From Adiantum capillus-veneris (lineage: Eukaryota; Streptophyta; Polypodiopsida; Polypodiales; Pteridaceae): DNA of 64,000 bases. The notes under the pieces were generated by a model. That model saw nothing but the letters and a program-made list of their open reading frames with translations, was not told the DNA's origin and ran no database searches. Positions 25,711 through 39,885 of this stretch are shown one piece after another; positions within the stretch are counted from its first letter, which is position 1; each line of letters starts with the position of its first letter. The DNA lies in assembly GCA_014529385.2 (NCBI GenBank), contig CM043965.1, forward strand, positions 65,877,190 through 65,941,189. The letters are read 5' to 3'. Position numbers and translations under genes: made by a program.

Positions 25711-27315
25711 TGTCATAAAATCTAATATCTAACCAACCCAAATGATTTTTTCATATTAAATTGATCACTTAATGTGGGAGAATAAACGGGAACAAGTGTT
25801 AAGATATAGATATGTGCTTATAGATCTATCTCAACACGGGGCCAATAGTAAAGGGGCCCAAATGGGACATGGTCTATCAAGAGCAAGGCTAACCAATGGA
25901 GCATAAGACCTTAGGGTTAGCTTCATTGAAGACCTCCAATAATGTGTGTAAAAGTCCTTTGACCTTAGGTAAGCTAGGGCTGAGCTTGAGGTGGGAACCC
26001 GGCCCAAGCTCGAGGTGTTTGTCCTGCTTGAGGTGCTTGATTAAGGTGCTTGGGGTTCTTGACTTACTCCATGCTTGAGGTGCTTGACTTGCTGCTTGAT
26101 TAAGGTGCTTGAGGTGCCTTGACATGCTTGCCTGAGATGCTTGTGGGAATACCCCCTAGTCTAAGTGCTTTGTCATGCTTGATGACTAAGGTGCTTGAGC
26201 TCCTAAAGTCAAAAGCATCCCTACAAGAGGGGGGGCGAGCCCTTTTCCTAGGGATTAGAGAGAGAACACACACTCACACTCACACTCACACTCACAAGGG
26301 AAGCCCCAGCTTGAAGAGGCAGCAAGGACACATGTCAGGTCCCTACCCATGTTACCTTCATGTGTTGCTTGAAGCCTATTGGCTAGGCTGCAAAGGGGTC
26401 CAATGATAAATTACTTGAATTATCTAATTGTTTTTGCATTTATCAAGTCCTCTCTCTCAAAGGGGAAAGGGGGACACTTGTCCCAAGGCTATCCCTGTTG
26501 CTTGTAATAGGCTCTGCTTGTGATTGGCTAGGCCTGGAGGGGTCCAATGAGCTTCAAGCATGAGCTACAAGGGGGGGTCGACCCAAGCAAGCTACGGGGG
26601 TGCTTAGGGGGTATACTCACCCACACTCACTCACAAGCACTCTCATTGTGTACTATGCAAAGTGCAAGAGCTCCCTCTCCTTCTCCAAGCAAGTAGAGGT
26701 TGAGAGCCTACACCAACACTCTTGGCTATGGAGTGCAAATCCAACCAAGAGCCATGCTTCAATGCTTAAGCTTGCCATCTTCTTCTTCTTCATTACTATG
26801 CTATTATGTATGCTAGCAACAAGAGTATGATAAGTGAGGAACTAATTCTTTCTCCTACGAAATGTTTCTTCTTTCTCTTCCCTACCCTCATTCCCTGCTA
26901 GCTCTCTCCACCTTCGAAGGTGTTTGAGGTCTTGGGACTGAGGCTTGGGATAGTTAAAGCTTTCTTCAAGTTTATGTTATGTTTGTGATGCATGAAGCCT
27001 TCCATCTTCATGGCATCACCTAGGTCATAAGGAACACAAAGACTGTATTGTAACAAGTCTCTCTTTATGGGAGAAATCATAATACAGATGCCTATTGGAG
27101 GGGGGACCGGCTCCACATAAATCCGGTCCACAACTGTTGTCATGTTCTCTAAACTCTCTCTCTTGCAAAATTATTGTCTATGCCAAGTTAACTAATTGCT
27201 ATGATTATGTTGCTATCTTCAATTATGTCTACCCGCTATGCTCACAAAATCATTTCTTGAAAGTACTCTCATTGAATTCCGCTATTCTCAAATTGAATAG
27301 GCAAATTCCATTACA
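25711..27315 (+). repeat. Gypsy 5' LTR
   Basis: 1605 bp, ends ATTACA. It contains a CTTGAGGTGCTTG minisatellite (about 25988-26130) and a CACACT run (about 26268-26295). The minisatellite accounts for most of the 23-bp length difference from the other LTR. Confidence 0.95.
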
Positions 27316-27316
27316 T

Positions 27317-27327
27317 TGGTATCAGAG
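27317..27327 (+). other. Gypsy primer binding site
   Basis: TGGTATCAGAG one base after the 5' LTR, matching initiator tRNA-Met. Confidence 0.9.
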
Positions 27328-27729
27328 CATTTGGTTTCTCTTTTCTTGCTTAAGAAGAGAGGTCCTTAAGTAGCCTATAAATGGTTGATGTTGTTAATTA
27401 TAATAGAGTATGTGGAATTGGGATCTAATATCGGTTTTGTTAAGCCCCCTATGTGGGGGATGGTGCACACCTCGGGAGCTTTGGACTTAATAATGGAGTC
27501 TTTTTAGACTTGCCTACGGCTTTACCATTATTGAGCCATAAGAAGTCCGAAAGGAGCTAGCCCTTGGCAACTCTGCTATGTTAGACCTACTCCTCTACTC
27601 TCTATAATTAACCACTTTGAGCCGTGGGTGTAGATACTTAAGAGCCGATTTTCAAAGGCTAAGAGGAGTGGCAACTAAGGTTTTGTATTGCCAAAGCATA
27701 CACTAAGTATAAACATAAATTTTGTTAAC

Positions 27730-30700
27730 ATGGCTGACAATAATCAAGAGAGTAAAATGAATATTGATAGATTTGATTTTGCACATGAAGGTGCTAATGA
27801 TGATGCTCCCATGTTTGTGAATTATCTCGTCACTAGGTTGCAACAAGCTATGGGCAACCCTATTTTGCAAGCCGAAGTTACTCAACAACTTCGTGCTTAT
27901 GGAATTTCCCTTCCTCTCCAAGAGGAGAGAGAGAGAGCTTAGGAGGCCTCTTGAAGAGACCCCCAAAAGAAGACTTTCTCCCATTCGAGAGGAGGAATCC
28001 AAAGAGAAAGAAAGCAATGACAGTCTAAGTTCTTCTGAAGATGTGGCTCCACGAAGACGGCGGTCTAGGCGATCGCCTACTCCTCCCAAGAGGAAAAGAG
28101 CAACCTATAGTCCTTCTCCTCATCACTTTGAAAGGCAAGAGAGGAAACAAAGGAAGAAAAGGGCTAGGAAGAGGTCACCCTCTTCTCCTTATTCTTCACC
28201 TTCCTCCTCTTCCGATGAAAGTTATGGCTATTCTCCTAGAGAATACAAGAGGGGAGGACATCGCAAATCATTTCCTGCATGGCGAAGGTCACAAAAGCTA
28301 AAGAAGTTCAAGGAGGGAGGAAAGAGTATCTCTTTTCTCACCTACGATGGCACCTTTGGTGCTACCGACAAAGTGTTGGCCTTCATCCAGCAATTTGATG
28401 CGGCCTTTGGGGACGAGGGCTTCACAGAGTCCTCCAAGCTACGCCATGTAGCTATGCTCTTCCAAAAATCAGCTCGTCAATGGTGGGCTAGCCTTCGTGG
28501 CAATGGAGAAGCCCCAAAGACATGGAAAACTCTACGAGTTTCCATCATGAGGCAATTTCTTCCAAGCGATACTAAAGATAAAGTTCTTACCGAATGGCGC
28601 GGCTTGAAGCTTCTCTCTCATGAGTCTATCAACAAGTATGTAGACAAGTTTTGGGATTTACATCCCAATGCTACTGTCTTTCAAAAGATAGACTTTGCCG
28701 AGCAAAGACAACAATTTTGTGCGGGATTACCTGAAGAGATGGCCGAATACATCAACTCTCAACGGCCTGGTACTATTACCGAAGTAATCCATCACACCAT
28801 GGTTGCTTCACGCATCAATTTTCATCAAGGGGCTAGACGTAATGTCAAGCCCATGGAAAACAAAGATAAAAATGATGCAAAGGGGAAATCCAATGCACAA
28901 AATAATTCCCAAGGCACTTCCAACAACAACAATAACAACAACAACAATCGGTCCAAGGAGAAGGGAGTTTACAAAGGTAAAAACAAACTCTCTCCTGAAG
29001 AGCTTGAAGCTTTTCGCAAGGACCATAAATGTTTCAAGTGTGGGGAGCAAGGACATGGCTATCGTTCTTGCCCCAAGAAGAATACTCGCAATGAGACTCC
29101 TAGGGCTTCCACCATCAAAGCTCCAAAAGAGGATGCTCATTGCAAAGGATCATCACTCTCCTATGCTTGGGGAAAGGTAAGAGAGCATGATGCCTTCATC
29201 TTGTTTGACCCTGGCTCTACTCTCAACTTCATATCAATAGAGTTGGCCACCAAGTTGAGCATTCAAGCTTTTGAGATGGGAGATATAGTAACAGCTGATG
29301 CAGCTTTCAAGGGACAACAAGCCTCCGTTACTCCCTTGATTGGGAAGTTGAGGCTTCATGTCCAAAGCTATGTCGACAAAGAAGACTTCTTCATCTCTCC
29401 TCTCCAACATCAGGATGTTATCCTAGGGGCACCATGGTTTGATCGCATGGCTGCCAACATGAAGTTACCTGAAAGGAGAATTTACTTCACCTACAGGGGA
29501 AAGAACATGTATATAGATGCTAGTGAGCGTGCTCGCACTATTCCACTTGTAAATCCTCTTTCTTTTGATAAATCAATGAAGAGCTCCGTTTCTGCGTACA
29601 TGATTTATGTCAAAGAGTCTCTAAAAGCTAATAATGTTTCATCAAATGAAAATGATAGGAATCAAGAAGAGTTAGACTTGTCTACTTTTCTAAAAGGATT
29701 CCAAGATGTGTTCATCGATGATATCCCTATGGACCTACCTCCAAAACGAGGGGATGATGACCATCGTATTGAGCTCCTTCCACGAAACTCACCGCCTAAC
29801 AAACCTCCTTATCGAGTCTCACAAGCTCAACAAGAGGAGATTATGAAGCAAGTACAGGAATTGGTAGACAAAGATATGGTGAGGCCTAGTTCCTCTCCCT
29901 TTTGTTCTCCAGTCCTTTTAGTGCAAAAGAAAGATGGTACATACCGTATGTGTGTGGACTATCGAGCACTAAACCATATCACTATCAAAAACAGATTTCC
30001 CGTGCCTCGGGTAGAAGATCTGTTTGATAAGCTACAAGGCTCTACCTACTTCAGTAGGATTGACCTTAAGAGTGGCTATCATCAAATAAGGATAGTGGAT
30101 GAAGATATCCTAAAGACCGCGTTTCGCACAACATTTGGTCTTTATGAATATCTAGTCATGCCTTTTGGCTTGACTAATGCACCAGCTACTTTCAATCGTC
30201 TCATGGAGAAAATTTTTAAACCATATCGTAAATTCATTGGAGTGTTCTTTGATGATATCATCATCTACTCCAAATCTTTGGAGGAACATAAGCAACATCT
30301 CCAAGTGATTTTTCAAGCCTTGAGGGAAAACAAACTTTTTCTCAACCAAAAGAAAAGTGAATTCTTCCTTCAAGAGATTCAATATCTAGGTCATATTATC
30401 TCTCACGATGGTATTTGTATGGATCCATCAAAGTTAGAGGTAATAAAATCATGGCCTAACCCAAGGAATCTACATGAGCTAAGAAGCTTTATTGGTATGT
30501 GTGCATACTATAGACACTTCATAGCAAAATTCTCTCAAGTAGCAGGACCACTACACGACCTAACAAAGAAGAACGTTAAGTTTGTATGGACTGCTAAGGA
30601 ACAAAATGCTTTTGAAAAACTCAAAGAGAAGCTTACTTCCCAACCAGTCCTCGTGCTTCCGGATCTCTCAAAACAATTTGAGGTCCAATGTGATGCGTGT

Positions 30701-32524
30701 GGTGATTGCCTTGGAGCGGTTTTGCTTCAAGAAGGGCATGCCATAGCATAAGAGAGCCGAAGGCTCAATAGTGATGAACGAGTCTTGGGCATTTATGAGA
30801 AAGAGCTTTTAGCTATTCTACATGCCCTAGATACATGGAAGCACTACCTATTGGGGACTCCATTTATCCTACGAACCGACCACCAAAGTCTCAAGTATTT
30901 CATGACGCAAACCAAAATTTCCGACAAACAAATGAGGTGGGAAAATTTTCTTTTGCAATTTAATTTCCATATTGCTCACATAGCTGGTAAGCACAATCAA
31001 GTTGCCGATGCACTTTCACGACGACCAAAAGTTAATGCGGTGTCTATAGCTACTCACAATGATCTATCCTCTATGATAGATGAGTATGCTATTGACCCTG
31101 ACTTTAGAGACATAATGTCAGCCCTTGCTTTGGGGAAGAAAGAGGAACCATTCACCTTGCAGGATGGTTATCTTCTCCACGGCAATAGGCTATGTGTTAC
31201 CCATTCCCTTCGTGAGAAGGTTATGTATGAATCCCATGCTCCTCCATATGCAGGGCATAGAGGTATTCAACCTACTCTCCGAGGAGTAGAGATGTATTTC
31301 TATTGGCCTACCATGAAAGTGGACATACAAGAGTATGTTTCAAAATGTGTAGTATGCCAAAAGACCAAGTATGATAGAGGGAAGCAACCTGGATTACTCC
31401 AGCCATTGCCTATTCCAAATTCACCATGGGAGAGTATATCCATGGATTTCATCTTTGGGTTACCCAAGTCTATCCATGGGAATACAGGAATATGGACAAT
31501 ACTCGACAGGTTTAGCAAGCAAGCATATTTTATTCCTGTCAAAAAGACTATTAAGGCACATGAAATGGCAACTCTCTTCATATCTCAGATTTTCAAGCAT
31601 TATGGATTACCCATATCCATCGTGTCAGATAGAGATCCTAGAATGACCAGTAATTTCTAGAAAGGTCTCTTTGAAAATCTAGGAACAAGATTGAATTTCT
31701 CTTCGGCCTATCACCCACAAACGGATGGCCAAAGTGAGATAGCCAATCTTACGATACTCGATCTACTCAAGACTTATGTTACTGAAGTAGATCAACGCTC
31801 ACAATGGGAAAAGTATTTACCTCTAGTAGAGTATGCCTATAATAATACTGTACATACTTCTACGGGGAAAGCACCTTTCGAGATCATAGAGGGAAGACCT
31901 AAAAGTCCCTTGCTACTCAAAGTACATGGGAAGATCTTCGCCGCCGATGAGTATAGCCGTGACCTACAAGAATCTTTTCAAAAGATTAGGGAGGCTATAG
32001 CCATCTCTCAACAAAGGCAAAAAGCTGTTGCTGATAGGCACGGAAGAGCCTTAATGTTCAAAGAAAATGATTGGGTCTTACTCAAGTTTCCTAAGGCTCG
32101 ATTAAGGCAAACGACGGGCAAAAATCCTATGGGCCATCAAAAGTATTATGCTAAACTAGAAAAAAGATACTATGGTCCTTTCCAAATATTGAAGCCCATT
32201 AATGAGACGGCTTATCAACTCAAGTTGCCCAACCATTGGCTTATACACAATGCCTTTCATGTAAGCCTACTTAAACCCTACAAAGGAGAGCCACCAACTG
32301 AACCAATTATTGAAGACCCTCCCGAACTTGAAGACCAAGAAGAGGTGCTACAACCCGAAGCTGTCCTTCGGCATGAAGACAAGGTACTACGACATGGTAA
32401 GATAATCCGATGGTATCTTATTAAGTTCAAAAAATATCCTTTTGAAGATGCTAAATGGATGCAAGGAGTACAACTTAAGGATAGTATGAACCTTGTCAAT
32501 GCTTACAATGCTACATTAGAGTAA
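27730..32524 (+). pseudogene. Gypsy Gag-Pol polyprotein, three disabling changes
   Basis: Gag starts MADNNQESKMNIDRF; the frame changes in a GA run at about 27918-27940, then stays open to 30751. Next comes an arginine-serine-rich stretch (about 28050-28290), the retrotransposon Gag core (QWWASLRGNG) and zinc knuckle CFKCGEQGHGYRSC. The protease site is FDPGSTLNFIS, with P where T or S is usual. RT has VDYRALN, IDLKSGYHQI and VFFDDIIIYS. RNase H starts at VQCDACGDCLGA. A TAA stands at 30749-30751, within the RNase H domain. Integrase has an H2C2 zinc finger (HRGIQ ... CVVCQKTK), MDFIFGLP, SDRDPRM and DGQSEI; a TAG at 31658-31660 interrupts the core. The C-terminus (HGKIIRWYLIKFKKYPFEDA) resembles a chromodomain. 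All pieces after the first shift share one frame. Confidence 0.95.
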
Positions 32525-32883
32525 GCAAATGTACAACTCTCTTTTAATGACTCATGTTTTTGTCTTATAAGACTAATCCTCTTTTTAATTGTGCACAAAT
32601 TTAACTAGTATGCATGCTTAGAATCATGTTTGTGATGATGACGTCTCTCAAACACCAAGTAGAATTTGTCACTCTACTTTGGGAGAATGAAATGGACTAA
32701 AGAGCAGACATGCTTGCGGCAGCTATGTCTCCCAAGCACCAAATGGATTAGTCATCCATCTTGGAAAGATGTCGTAAGGTAAAAAAGGGATCCTCTACCC
32801 GCTAAGTACGATTGACTAATGACTAAGCCTTTATCTCTTCTACCTCATAGTCGAGGACGACTATGATTTCAAGAGAGAGGTAA
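32525..32883 (+). other. Gypsy 3' untranslated region and polypurine tract
   Basis: Non-coding. AAGAGAGAGGTAA directly precedes the 3' LTR and is the likely polypurine tract. Confidence 0.7.
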
Positions 32884-34465
32884 TGTCATAAAATCTAATA
32901 TCTAACCAACCCAAATGATTTTCTCATATTAAATTGATCACTTAATGTGGGAGAATAAACGGGAACAAGTGTTAAGATATAGATATGTGCTTATAGATCT
33001 ATCTCAACACGGGGCCAATAGTAAAGGGGCCCAAATGGGAGATGGTCTATCAAGAGCAAGGCTAACCAATGGAGCATAAGACCTTAGGGTTAGATTCATT
33101 GAAGACCTCCAATAATGTGTGTAAAAGTCCTTTGACCTTAGGTAAGCTAGGGCTGAGCTTGAGGTGGGAACCCGGCCCAAGCTCGAGGTGTTTGTCATGC
33201 TTGAGGTGCTTGTCGTGCTTGAGGTGTTTGTCCTGCTTGAGGTGCTTGATTAAGGTGCTTGAGGTGCCTTGACATGCTTGCTTGAGATGCTTGTGGGAAT
33301 ACCCCCTAGTCCAAGTGCTTTGTCATGCTTGATGACTAAGGTGCTTGAGCTCCTAAAGTCAAAAGCATCCCTACAAGAGGGGGGGCGAGCCCTTTTCCTA
33401 GGGATTAGAGAGAGAACACACACTCACACTCACACTCACACTCACAAGGGAAGCCCCAGCTTGAAGAGGCAGCAAGGACACATGTCAGGTCCCTACCCAT
33501 GTTACCTTCATGTGTTGCTTGAAGCCTATTGGCTAGGCTTCAAAGGGGTCCAATGATAAATTACTTGAATTATCTAATTGTTTTTGCATTTATCAAGTCC
33601 TCTCTCTCAAAGGGGAAAGGGGGACACTTGTCCCAAGGCTATCCCTGTTGCTTGTAATAGGCTCTGCTTGTGATTGGCTAGGCCTGGAGGGGTCCAATGA
33701 GCTTCAAGCATGAGCTACAAGGGGGGGTCGACCCAAGCAAGCTACGGGGGTGCTTAGGGGGTATACTCACCCACACTCACTCACAAGCACTCTCATTGTG
33801 TACTATGCAAAGTGCAAGAGCTCCCTCTCCTTCTCCAAGCAAGTAGAGGTTGAGAGCCTACACCAACACTCTTGGCTATGGAGTGCAAATCCAACCAAGA
33901 GCCATGCTTCAATGCTTAAGCTTGCCATCTTCTTCTTCTTCATTACTATGCTATTATGTATGCTAGCAACAAGAGTATGATAAGTGAGGAACTAATTCTT
34001 TCTCCTACGAAATGTTTCTTCTTTCTCTTCCCTACCCTCATTCCCTGCTAGCTCTCTCCACCTTCGAAGGTGTTTGAGGTCTTGGGACTGAGGCTTGGGA
34101 TAGTTAAAGCTTTCTTCAAGTTTATGTTATGTTTGTGATGCATGAAGCCTTCCATCTTCATGGCATCACCTAGGTCATAAGGAACACAAAGAATGTATTG
34201 TAACAAGTCTCTCTTTATGGGAGAAATCATAATACAGATGCCTATTGGAGGGGGGACCGGCTCCACATAAATCCGGTCCTCAACTGTTGTCATGTTCTCT
34301 AAACTCTCTCTCTTGCAAAAGTATTGTCTATGCCAAGTTAACTAATTGCTATGATTATGTTGCTATCTTCAATTATGTCTACCCGCTATGCTCACAAAAT
34401 CATTTCTTGAAAGTACTCTCATTAAATTCCGCTATTCTCAAATTGAATAGGCAAATTCCATTATA
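32884..34465 (+). repeat. Gypsy 3' LTR
   Basis: 1582 bp, nearly identical to the 5' LTR by eye, with scattered single-base changes and a shorter minisatellite. Its last bases are ATTATA where the 5' LTR has ATTACA. Confidence 0.95.
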
Positions 34466-34607
34466 TCATAGGTAGCCAAAAGAGTGGCCGTCACAGTAGC
34501 AAGTGCAAAGAGCCCAGAGCAAAGAGCACCAAACACTAAAGAGTGGAGATCAAACTCCAAAATGCACAAGGATCGAGGAGGGGATAAATATAGGGAAAAC
34601 AAGGAAG

Positions 34608-35460
<853 letters not shown>

Positions 35461-35650
35461 TGTAGTCCCACCTACAAATTTTGAAATTTATCTCTAAATT
35501 TTGTATTTTAAGGTAATAAAACCGTCAAATTTTGTCCATTTACCTCTGTTGTTTCACATGTGTAGGTTTGCCAAGTTTTTGGGAAAAAGTTTTTTCGAGC
35601 ATTGGTGAGGAGGTCCCGGGGGGGGGGGGGGGGTTGCCGTTGCTGGTGAT

Positions 35651-35687
35651 GGCCATGCCGCCGCCGAAGGCGGCGCCGTTTTACTAG
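35651..35687 (+). mobile_element. Helitron 3' terminus
   Basis: CGCCGCC-GAA-GGCGGCG forms a perfect 7-bp hairpin, followed by CCGTTTTACTAG and a T. This is a textbook Helitron 3' end and matches the minus-strand end at 15412-15449. A 20-nt G run lies just upstream (about 35617-35636). Confidence 0.75.
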
Positions 35688-35945
35688 TATGCCATAACAA
35701 TTCATAAGAAGACGTGCAAGCTTACCATTCTCAAAATCACTTTGGTAGGATGAAGACATGCATGCGTAACCGACAAAAAAATTTCATACACCATAAAAAA
35801 GTCATTACCTAAGTGAGAAAACCTTCAAATTTTGTCGATTTACCTATATTGCTAAGTTTCTGAAAAAAAGTATTTTTTGAGCGTCGAAACGTAGACGCAA
35901 CCGGTGTGCTCAGCGCTGACACAGAGACGCAGCCAGCGTGCTCTG

Positions 35946-35951
<6 letters not shown>

Positions 35952-35998
<47 letters not shown>
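35952..35998. repeat. (CT)n microsatellite
   Basis: About 47 bp of CT; a shorter run lies at 36118-36137. Confidence 0.95.
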
Positions 35999-36000
<2 letters not shown>

Positions 36001-36199
36001 GAGGGGTCGTCTCCGGCTGTGGGTGTAGGGGTGCAATCTCCCTCTCTCTTCCCCGTACACGAACTCATGTGCATGGCACGTGCCAGACACATGGACCTCA
36101 AAGGCTGGCGCTCTCACGCTCTCTCTCTCTCTCTCTCACTGTTTTGCTCAGCGCCTTAGATTACATTGCCTGAGCACGCCGGAGTTAGGAGCTTATGAC

Positions 36200-36257
36200 G
36201 CATGGCACCGAGGGGGGGGGAGCCGGAATCCCCTCCCCTATTATCTATTAGTATAGA
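36200..36257 (-). mobile_element. Helitron 5' terminus
   Basis: The minus strand begins A|TCTATACTAATAG and shares AGGGGAGGGGATTCCGGCTC and GTGCCATGCGTCA with the plus-strand 5' end at 18013. Confidence 0.7.
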
Positions 36258-36460
36258 TAATAGAAGTATAGATAAGAGAGAGAGTTTAAACCTCTTTCTC
36301 TTGAGATTGTTCCTATGGCATAAAAACTTATAGTAATATTCTTCTAAATTTCTCTTTCAAGCTTTGAATTTGGTGCTAAAAATGTGACTTTTAAATGAGA
36401 TCAAAAGGTCAACATTATTCAAGTATGGTATGAGCAAAAGGCATAGTGCTCCAATGCCCC

Positions 36461-36867
36461 CTAGGGACTAAGTAACACCCCTATTAAATGCGGGGTGGAG
36501 TCGAGGCATACTAAACACAACCGTACAAAAAGCGAGGCGTAGTAAACTCTGTCAATGGGAAAAACGAGGTGCACTGTTGGGTTTTGAATCGGTGGTCTTG
36601 CAGTTTAGGTTGAGGGTCGCATAGGTTAACCACCTCACCCACGCATGCATCATGTGTGTCTAATCGTTTATATGTCTTTATAATTTGAGGTGATATGCAT
36701 TTCGCAGGCTGTTCAGGTTTAGTGCCAGTTCAGGTTTAGTTTTTGATTTGACTGCGGCGGTTGCGATTTCCTTTGCTTTCGTGCGTGAGCTTCTCTCTCT
36801 TTGATCCCATTGCCCCAAACAACCCCCCCCCCTCCTTCTTAAATATGGGTGTTACTTAGTCCTACGG
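36461..36867. mobile_element. Mutator-like MITE with 9-bp target duplication
   Basis: CAATGCCCC stands at 36452-36460 and again at 36868-36876. The ends are inverted repeats sharing ACTAAGTAACACCC (left TAGGGACTAAG, right TAGGACTAAG read inward). The 407-bp length, absence of coding capacity and 9-bp duplication fit a non-autonomous Mutator-like element. Confidence 0.7.
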
Positions 36868-36876
36868 CAATGCCCC

Positions 36877-38378
36877 GTCTTGCATTGAAGCGAGTGTGAG
36901 CTAAAGCCTAAGTTGGATCGTTACTATGGTGTAGATTGTACATAAGGGGAAAGGCTCAAGTTTTAATAGATGAGTAGGTGGCCAAAACGCTTTCTCTTGG
37001 GGTTTGATGAGAATCATGGGAGATCTTCATGGGTGGTTTAAGTGATAGGCAAAGCTCATTTGTTTTGACGTCTGTGCCAGTCTCCACTTCTGTAGGCGGC
37101 TAGAAGTGATCACGTGTGCACAGGAGGGTAGTGCTAGGTTCAGTCGATTGCGAGTCTCTCTCTCTCTCTCTTTGTGCCTCGGTGCTGAATCAAGCAAGAA
37201 GCCAATAGTTTCTTTTCTCTTATTCTCTCACTCAAGTATACTCTGTATGTGTTTGCGGCTCCGCAGATTGTCTCTATCTTGCCAACCCAGTTGGGATGGG
37301 ATGTGATGCTCGCTCTATTGTGGGGTTTTCCAAAGCAGAGCAGTAAGGCCAGGTTGAGTGGATGGGGCGCTGGGAGAGGGTGCAACAAAGCAATTGGCAA
37401 CGGCAACTTATTTATTAGAATCTTAGCGGATACCTTAGGTTTGAGAGAGAGAAAAGGTGAGGAACATGCTGGTGGAAACTAGGAGCAATTGACACTGAGC
37501 ATGCAGGTGGCAAGGGCTGCAAGTGGGAGCAAAGATCTCCGTGTGTCACGTTGATCGCATAGAGATAGAGAGATATCTTTTTGATCTCCCCTCGGTGTCG
37601 TTTCCAGGCTACGTCTTTGTGGGAATTTTTTAGCTATTGCACTGTTGAAGCACTACTCGAGCTGATCGTGGCAGAGTCAGTGAGCTGAGGCTGGCAGGGG
37701 CGAAGCAAGTATTGCTGCAGGAGTAGACATGCTACACAAAGCAAGACAGAAGGGGGAGGTGACGGTTTTCATCGCTGTGTCTTGCAAGTACAGAGATAGA
37801 GGGAAAGAAAAAAGAAAATATAAGGTGGGGGAGGAAGCAGGGTTGCGGCAGTGCGAGCTAGGAGCACGCCTCTGATGGCGATGTGCGAGAAGAGGGGATG
37901 GGAGAATGTGGTGAAGACCTGTGGTATGCGCAGTTGAACGGAGTGCGGAGAACAAGGGGGAAGCCTTGAGGCGAAACTAGTGCGGTGAATGGACGCAAAA
38001 GAAAGAGCAGATACAAGAGTGGGGAGCGGATCTTCTGAGATTCGGTTTAATATATGTGTAGTGGACCCAGTAGGAGTGGGACCGAATAGATGAGTATGGT
38101 CTCCTCTCTCTCAGAGGAAAACATTCTTTTGGAGTGGTAGCACAATGTGTAATACATATAGTATGAGTCTCCAACTTCCTCTCATGTCATGATACAATTG
38201 GCATTGTAGGAGAGTCTCATTCACTTTAGGGTTTAGTAATGCAGTAGGTCCCTAAAACGACCTTTTCATTTCTTCATTAGCAAGAATCTATGGAGATACC
38301 CCCAAAGGCAAAAGAAGGCCTCATTTTCCAGGTCTCTTGGGATAGTTTCCTATGACGTTAAAATTCTCTTCTTGTTGT

Positions 38379-38412
<34 letters not shown>

Positions 38413-38630
38413 TTTACATGTGTCACTTTATGTCTCTCTAGTTTGGAGATATTTCTCTGGCTCTGCTGACTATAAAACCAGTCACAAATCCGAGCGAACC
38501 GGCAATGCCGAGCAACGAGACGTCTGAGGCTCGGAGAAACCAAGAGGGGATTCATCGAGAGCATGCAGAGAGTGCGCCGAGGGGAGTAGATGATAGGGTT
38601 GCCAGTGAGAAATGTGCACCTCAGGCAGGG

Positions 38631-38683
<53 letters not shown>

Positions 38684-38801
38684 GTATGGCATGGCTTCGG
38701 GCGCCCTTTGGTTTGGCAGGGCGGGGGCGGGGGCAGGGGAGGAGACAGGCAACATAGGCGGACGTGAGAAAAGCGGAGAGGGTGTCTGACACAGATGGCA
38801 T

Positions 38802-38852
<51 letters not shown>

Positions 38853-39830
38853 CATAAGGGATAGAGAGCAGCTCTATCGCCAGCCGATTTGGAGGGAGGG
38901 GGAGGCGACGCTCACAATCGAGCAGGGGAAGAAGGACGCAGTGGGGTTGGGCGAGGAACACAGCATGTGTATTGGCTCCAACTGAGGTCTTTGTCCTAAA
39001 AGTTAAGGAAGAAGGAATCTTCGTGATGAATTAATTAATGGATATCAAAGTAGAGCCATTATAAAGCATTGAAAGCAAGCGTGTAAAGCGTTCCATATTG
39101 TTAGCACTTGCTCTACATCCATTGTGAGCTAAATAATTTGCTTCTATGAGTCTTCTTAGTAGGCGTGCCCAATTCTGGAAGGAGGTCGATCAAAGGGAAT
39201 CTTGTGATATGCCTTCGAAAAGCTTTTGGTGAAAAAAGGGGCCACGAGATGCGTGGAGGCGTGTGAGAAAGCGGATAGGACAGGTGGAGTTTAGCATGTA
39301 CATTAACATTTTGTTTCTCTCTCTCGTCTGTCTGTCTCTCGATACGGGGGATGCAGACGCGCGGAGCTTAGCTGCAGAGCGGGACATGGGATGCCATAGC
39401 GAAACCAAGAAACGCAGGTTCTCTAGGTCGCAGATGCAGGCGGGGGGACGTTGGGTGCCGACGGATGCCCTGTGTGTGTGTGTGTTGCGAAGACAGTGGC
39501 AGCGCAGGTTATATGCGTGCAGAGCGGATGGACGTGGGGGCAGGTTGGGTGCGGAGGGGATGGAAGAGACGCCATGCGACGCTGAGCTGGATAGCGTAGG
39601 TGCAGTTTAGCATGATCATCTGGAAAGATTCCGGATAATGCACACGTAGACCCAGTATGAGTCTTCTTAGTATGTGGCTCTGATTTTCCAAGCAGGTCAC
39701 AGTAGTCCGATACTTGGTAGATGCGGAGTTGTTAATCAAACATGAAAACGGAGGGGTCACCATCTGGCAGGCGAGAGTGAAGAAGAAGAAGAAGATTTTT
39801 AACGTCGTTGGCCTGTGCTGTCGGCACAAA

Positions 39831-39885
<55 letters not shown>

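Larger units (their letters stand above)
25711..34465 (+). mobile_element. Gypsy (Ty3) chromovirus-type LTR retrotransposon
   Basis: 8755 bp. 5' LTR 25711-27315, 3' LTR 32884-34465, both starting TGTCATAAAATC. TCATA flanks it at 25706-25710 and 34466-34470. Initiator tRNA-Met primer site at 27317-27327 and a purine tract before the 3' LTR. The polyprotein order is Gag, protease, RT, RNase H, integrase, chromodomain-like end, as in Gypsy. One frameshift and two in-frame stops disable it. Confidence 0.96.

Noticed and set aside
26268-26295. CRISPR-like regular repeats (CACACT runs and CTTGAGGTGCTTG units in the Gypsy LTR)
   Set aside because: These are contiguous mini- and microsatellites without unique spacers, inside an LTR of a eukaryotic element.
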